64,000 nt of DNA, taken from Burhinus oedicnemus. Its lineage: Eukaryota > Chordata > Aves > Charadriiformes > Burhinidae. Made by a program: the position numbers and the translations under genes. The stretch spans positions 241,013-305,012 of the forward strand of contig VFFE01007656.1 in the NCBI GenBank assembly GCA_008921705.1, read 5' to 3'. Positions within the stretch are counted from its first letter, which is position 1. Every line of letters starts with the position of its first letter. This document shows, one piece after another, positions 61,785 to 64,000 of the stretch. The notes beneath the pieces were generated by a model that saw only the letters and a program-made list of their open reading frames with translations, searched no databases and had not been told where the DNA came from.

Positions 61785-62110
61785 GCCTTTCCTCTCTGCA
61801 GAACACATGCCGGCTGGCTTTTTCCCTCTGTTTCCTTATTAAGATAAAGCTGTCATCAGCTTCCCCATTCCACTGGTTTGTCGGGACTTTCAAAGCCTGG
61901 AACTGTATTAAATATTCAGTCAACTCCTTTGGGCTGCATTTCAGAGCCTTTATCCCTCCCTTTAATTGCTCCGTCAAGAATAGATGAAAGTTTGATACTG
62001 AGGCTTTGACTGGGACCAACTCAAACACTTTGGGCTCTGTTAATTTATTTATTTAAAGAGAAAATATCTGGATTATTCTGCTTAAATTAGGCCCCATGCA
62101 ATTGCTAAAG
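61785..62110. promoter_or_regulatory. Candidate conserved non-coding island
   Basis: TTCCTTATTAAGATAAAGC near 61834, TATTAAATATTCAGTCAAC near 61906, TTTAATTGCTCCGTCAAG near 61961 and TTAATTTATTTATTTAAAG near 62040. It is AT-rich between GC-richer flanks and free of simple repeats. Weak inference of regulatory function. Confidence 0.22.
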
Positions 62111-64000
62111 ACCCCTTTTTCATTTGTTCTTTCACTCATTCATGCATCCTTCCATTAATTCACTCTTTTCCCTGCTACCTTTGGCTATGCTGAATTATAT
62201 GCATGCTCTTTGCTTTATCCTTTTCTTTCTATCTCTCTTCTGTCACCAAGTGTACGTGTCCTCAAACAGCTTTTCCAGAACAACACTGCACCCTATACTC
62301 TCACGGGAAGGCAGATGGAGATTTCCATCCAAGGAGATACCTCCCTGGGGCATTGCTCCACCAGCAAGGCAGCAGAAATCAGAATTTGGAGAGAACTTGG
62401 CTGACAAAGAAGAAACAACCACAGCATCTTCTGCATAGCTGCAAAAGCTGGCACTGATTTATACGCACCCAACAGCGGCTTGTTAATCTGCACCCATCAA
62501 TTCACTACCTAGCCCACCTCACCTAACAGGCTGAGCTCTCAGCCATGTCTCCAGGGCCCTTCCCCTCTTTTTGCCTCTCCTGTGCATCTTTGTTCTTGCT
62601 CTGAATACTATTTACTTCCTCCCCAGGCAGACAGAGGCCAGCTTTGCCTGTCTCCCCAGCACAAGGAGGCAGTTCTTCATACGCAAATTCAGCTCCCTCT
62701 TTCTATTGCAGGCTGTAGCTGGAAGGAGACTTTTTTTGTTTGTTTGGGGCTTTTTCTTTTGCTTTGTCCTTATCTACCCGTAGCTGCATCTCAGCTGCTT
62801 TTCACTGAGGTCTGGAGTCTGTGGGTGAGCACATCTGTGCCGGGACCAGGAAGACAAGGTCAGCCCCAATCACAGGGTGGCAAACAGCAGCCACTCCAGC
62901 TGCACTGCCCTCCTGGTTCCTTTGATGTAATTAACATCCCTTTGTTACTGTCTGCAATCATGTCTGTCTCTGCTTTAATCATCATCTCCCAGCAATGAGC
63001 ATTCCTTCTCATTAGAGTCTTAAAAACCTCCATTATAAACATGTAAATGGGATGCAGTGAGGAGGGAAATATTTTACTAGTCCAATTTCCTGTTGTGCCA
63101 CTGCCAGCAAGTCATGATATCGTTACTAAGCATCTCCAATCAGCACCAGCACCTACAGGACCAGACCCACGTTTCACTTGAAACCAGCATCTGACAGTAA
63201 CAGTAGAGCCCAGTGGTATCAAGGTTCCCAGCCTTCAATGGAGAATGAAGATTTTTCCTTTGAGGAAAGAGCGAAGATGAGACAGTAGGCTCTGAAAGCA
63301 AAGGAGAATCTGATCCACTCTCCTGAGATCCAGCTTTCAATTGGCAGCATGCTCTCAAGGTAAAACCAGCAAGCTGCCCCATCTTTATAATACAGAAAGT
63401 AAAATCTCAGCCTTTCTAGCAGCATCATTTAAGGTCTTTGACCTCTTCAGACATTTCTCCATTGATACCAGCTGAACTCTGGCCCAGCAGGTCTCCTGAT
63501 GTGGTGGTATAACCCAGACTAACCACAGGCACTCATTGCATTGCATGGACCTGTTTGATTCTGCCAGCTTCCCTTCTCAGCTAACTGCAGAGCTGCCCAT
63601 GAGTTCCCCTTCTCCCTTTCGGCAGCAACAGAAAGCAAGAGTCTCCTAAGCACCAGCTTTGCAAGAAGAGGTCCGTCCAAGCATTTTCTCCCCTTCTTTC
63701 AGAAAGAGCAAGGTCTTATGTTTCAGAGGGATACTGACCTCTCCTTCCCCTCTCCACACACTCCTGTCCAGCAGGCATTTCACACAAGACCCGTCTCCCC
63801 AGAAGCAGTTCAGCAGCAACGTGCCAGCCAGGTACTACTCAAGCCCCTTTCAAATAGGAATTGTTCTAACCCAATAACATTTACAATGCAAATATCAGTT
63901 CTGTTTGCAAGCATACTGGGCTTAGGGGAAAGTGCATGGGAGAACTTACCATCCATCTCCAACAAGATGCTGGGAAGCACATCAAGCCAGATGCTGTTCA
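62111..64000. other. Unique non-coding DNA to the window end
   Basis: T-rich with TTTGTTTGTTTGG near 62734. No gene, repeat family or regulatory cluster recognised. Confidence 0.5.

Larger units (their letters stand above)
1..64000. other. Bird-like non-coding genomic segment with no supported gene
   Basis: The whole window reads as vertebrate non-coding DNA. CR1 LINE fragments point to a sauropsid, and the low density of interspersed repeats points to a bird. I examined the longer open frames on both strands; none has recognisable domains, a convincing splice-bounded exon structure or compositional bias typical of coding sequence. The longest frames (about 255-260 codons at 10474-11241 and 12924-13700, both plus strand) are rich in Pro, Ser, Cys and Leu, as chance frames in GC-balanced DNA tend to be. 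The segment may be intergenic or intronic; the sequence does not say which, and no neighbouring gene is visible to name the locus. Confidence 0.75.

Overview
This window looks like non-coding DNA from a bird genome. The diagnostic evidence is CR1 LINE sequence: a clear 3' end on the minus strand at about 34552-34870, carrying the terminal ATTCTGTG repeat, plus older CR1/L3 pieces near 14.4, 19.6 and 56-57.3 kb. I saw no Alu, L1 or B1/B2 elements, interspersed repeats are sparse, and base composition is mixed with few CpG clusters. Other CR1-bearing amniotes (crocodilians, turtles) are possible but usually carry more repeats.

I found no protein-coding exon, rRNA, tRNA, known microRNA or CRISPR array that I can support. 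Open frames reach about 260 codons, but they lie in GC-rich, low-complexity or repeat sequence, show no family I recognise, and often have an equally open frame on the other strand. The window is best read as intergenic sequence or the interior of one or more large introns.

Layout. 0-14 kb: mostly unique DNA with AT-rich islands holding homeodomain, POU, C/EBP-like and forkhead-like words (about 0.2, 2.1, 6.5, 10.4 and 12.3 kb). 13.6-20 kb: old SINE- and CR1-like fragments around an AT-rich block at 16.56-17.0 kb. 20-29 kb: unique DNA, an AT-rich block at 22.7-23.3 kb, a 370-bp CTTT/CT microsatellite at 24.7-25.1 kb and an A-rich tract. 29-38 kb: two short perfect inverted repeats, the best CR1 copy, and an RFX X-box-like site at 38.2 kb. 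38-55 kb: a compact G-quadruplex motif at 42.18 kb and several AT-rich candidate regulatory islands, the strongest at 45.36-45.91 kb with an 18-bp perfect palindrome. 55.9-58 kb: a decayed 1.35-kb L3/CR1 copy on the plus strand followed by a MIR-like fragment. 58-64 kb: unique DNA with two more AT-rich islands.

Nothing here amounts to a new biological system. The items most worth checking are the regulatory-like islands and the few motif arrangements listed as findings. All regulatory calls are inferences from motif content, because no alignment could be run.
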